Shown here: one piece after another, positions 62,978-64,000 of the stretch | Layout of the letters: each line of letters begins with the position of its first letter | How positions within the stretch are numbered: position 1 is the first letter of the stretch | Assembly: GCA_038527485.1 (NCBI GenBank) | Contig: JBCBFT010000025.1 | Span: forward strand, 1 to 64,000 | DNA from: JALEFZ01 sp038527485 | GTDB lineage: Bacteria; Bacteroidota; Bacteroidia; J057 | Length of the DNA: 64,000 nt | Direction: 5' to 3' | Program-made: the position numbers and the translations under genes | The notes under the pieces: generated by a model | Told to the model about the DNA's origin: nothing | The model's input: the letters and a program-made list of their open reading frames with translations, nothing else | The model's database searches: none

Positions 62978-63883
62978 TTATTCTTCTTCGGCACTTTTCA
63001 CAGCATGTCCTCCAAACTGGTTACGGAGCGCGGCCAGCATCTTCATCGCATAGGACTCATCTTGGCGAGATTCAAATCTTGTAAAGAGAGAAGCCGAAAT
63101 GACATGCACTGGTACGTCAAAGTCAATGGCTGTTTGGATCGTCCATCGTCCCTCTCCGCTGTCGTTTACATAGCCTTTGATTTTGTCTAGTTTGGGGTCT
63201 TCACGCAGGGCCAGCACAGCCAGTTCTAGCAACCAGCTTCGCACGACGGATCCATGCATCCACATGTGCCCAATCGCTCCTAAGTCCAGGTTATAATCCG
63301 ACTTTTCTAGGATTTCAAAACCCTCAGCATACGCCTGCATCATGCCGTATTCGATTCCATTGTGCACCATCTTGACCATGTGTCCAGAGCCCAAGCCTCC
63401 ACAGTAGAGATAGCCATTTTCAGGGGCGAGGCTTTTCATGATAGGCTCGACATAGGCAGCTGCTTCTGAGTCTCCACCGTACATGAGGGAATACCCATTT
63501 TGCAATCCCCAGACGCCACCACTCACACCACAGTCGATGTAATGGATGCCCTTTTCTGCCAGTTTTTCGCCTCTTGCTACAGAATCTCGCCAGAAAGAGT
63601 TTCCTCCATCAATGATGATGTCTCCCGCGCTCATATGCGGCATGAGATCGTCGATATTTTGATCTACGGGGGCACCAGAAGGGACCATAAGCCATACGAC
63701 TTTTCGGTCGGGTAGCTGGTCAAGGAGATCTTTGTGGCCGCCTGCGCCCTGGGCACCTTTGCCTACGGCAGCATCTATTTCAGGCTGGGTCAGGTTGTAG
63801 ACGACTGTCTCATGTTCAAAATTGAGCAGACGATGGACCATGTTTCCGCCCATTTTTCCCAGACCAATAAATCCAATTTTCAT
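62978..63883 (-). CDS. gnd: 6-phosphogluconate dehydrogenase, short (GntZ/YqeC) type
   Basis: A 301-residue decarboxylating dehydrogenase. GFIGLGKMGGNMVHRL is the Rossmann motif, IIDGGNSFWRDS, the substrate motif CGVSGGVWGLQNGYSLMYGG, and MVHNGIEYGMMQAYAEG with the catalytic Lys just before (HMVKMVHN) are seen. At 301 residues it is the short type, often NAD-dependent, not the 470-residue classic Gnd. ATG 63883 was chosen: the in-frame stretch upstream is unlike the family. It opens the gnd-zwf-pgl set, a full oxidative pentose phosphate branch. Confidence 0.93.
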   Translation of the reverse strand: MKIGFIGLGKMGGNMVHRLLNFEHETVVYNLTQPEIDAAVGKGAQGAGGHKDLLDQLPDRKVVWLMVPSGAPVDQNIDDLMPHMSAGDIIIDGGNSFWRDSVARGEKLAEKGIHYIDCGVSGGVWGLQNGYSLMYGGDSEAAAYVEPIMKSLAPENGYLYCGGLGSGHMVKMVHNGIEYGMMQAYAEGFEILEKSDYNLDLGAIGHMWMHGSVVRSWLLELAVLALREDPKLDKIKGYVNDSGEGRWTIQTAIDFDVPVHVISASLFTRFESRQDESYAMKMLAALRNQFGGHAVKSAEEE

Positions 63884-64000
63884 ATGTTCTATACAATAAG
63901 ATGGGTTGACGTATGGGGAGAGAAAAAATGCTGATTGGCCATTATTTTCTCTTTCCTTTATGTATCCCCAAATAAATATGCACACCTAGAAGAGGCTGTT

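Overview
The window is a chromosomal segment of a Bacteroidota bacterium with mid-range GC. Evidence for the phylum: type IX secretion C-terminal domains on a 1064-residue and a 1406-residue exported protein; several upstream regions with the phylum's TAnnTTTG -7 element; a bacterial serine-palmitoyltransferase-like enzyme; Bacteroidota-restricted families (DUF5606, DUF6913, histone-H1-like protein); a fused DAHP synthase/chorismate mutase; and an exosortase of the XrtN type. A saprospiral or cytophagal marine-type lineage is plausible, but genus cannot be read from the sequence. No rRNA, tRNA, CRISPR array, integrase, transposase or prophage gene was seen.

Layout. 1-9.6 kb: lon, DUF5606, DUF2231 membrane protein, HMA lipoprotein, a large BNR/PKD T9SS protein and a lytic transglycosylase. 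9.7-17.5 kb (all minus strand): hisS, hutH, then a phenylalanine/tyrosine operon pheA - aminotransferase - tyrA - DAHP synthase/chorismate mutase - VOC protein. 17.7-27.4 kb: SPFH protein, nucleotidyltransferase, nucleoid-associated protein, nnr, MBL hydrolase, BtuF-like protein, CotH-like exported protein, NRDE protein. 27.5-36 kb: pbpC, a giant lamin-tail-domain T9SS protein, hmgA. 36-46 kb: two paralogous CFFCG exported proteins, fbaA, a barrel protein, mog, an amidohydrolase-like protein lacking its metal ligands, fabI, a polyprenyl-phosphate mannosyltransferase, the SPT-like enzyme and a histone-H1-like protein. 46-51.5 kb: ligA-DUF6913-dapA, an Mla-type ATPase, trpS. 51.7-55.7 kb: the XrtN exosortase locus. 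55.8-64 kb: OYE reductase, deoxynucleoside kinase, rlmD, a methyltransferase and the oxidative pentose phosphate operon gnd-zwf-pgl.

The two most interesting systems. (1) Directly upstream of pheA is a 19-codon leader ORF with a run of Phe/Tyr codons, followed by mutually exclusive antiterminator and terminator hairpins and preceded by a perfect TAttTTTG box: a textbook ribosome-mediated attenuator controlling Phe/Tyr synthesis. (2) A self-contained protein-sorting pair: an exosortase with intact Cys/Arg/His triad next to one membrane protein that carries a VIT domain and a PEP-TM-basic C-terminal tail, with a perfect 19-bp palindrome in front of it.

Intergenic DNA also carries at least two dispersed repeat families: a 95-bp element with inverted ends ATCACGAATG/CATTCGTGAT (three copies) and a hairpin-bearing element (five copies) that lies next to it twice, plus a degenerate ~28-bp tandem array after the nucleoid-associated protein gene.
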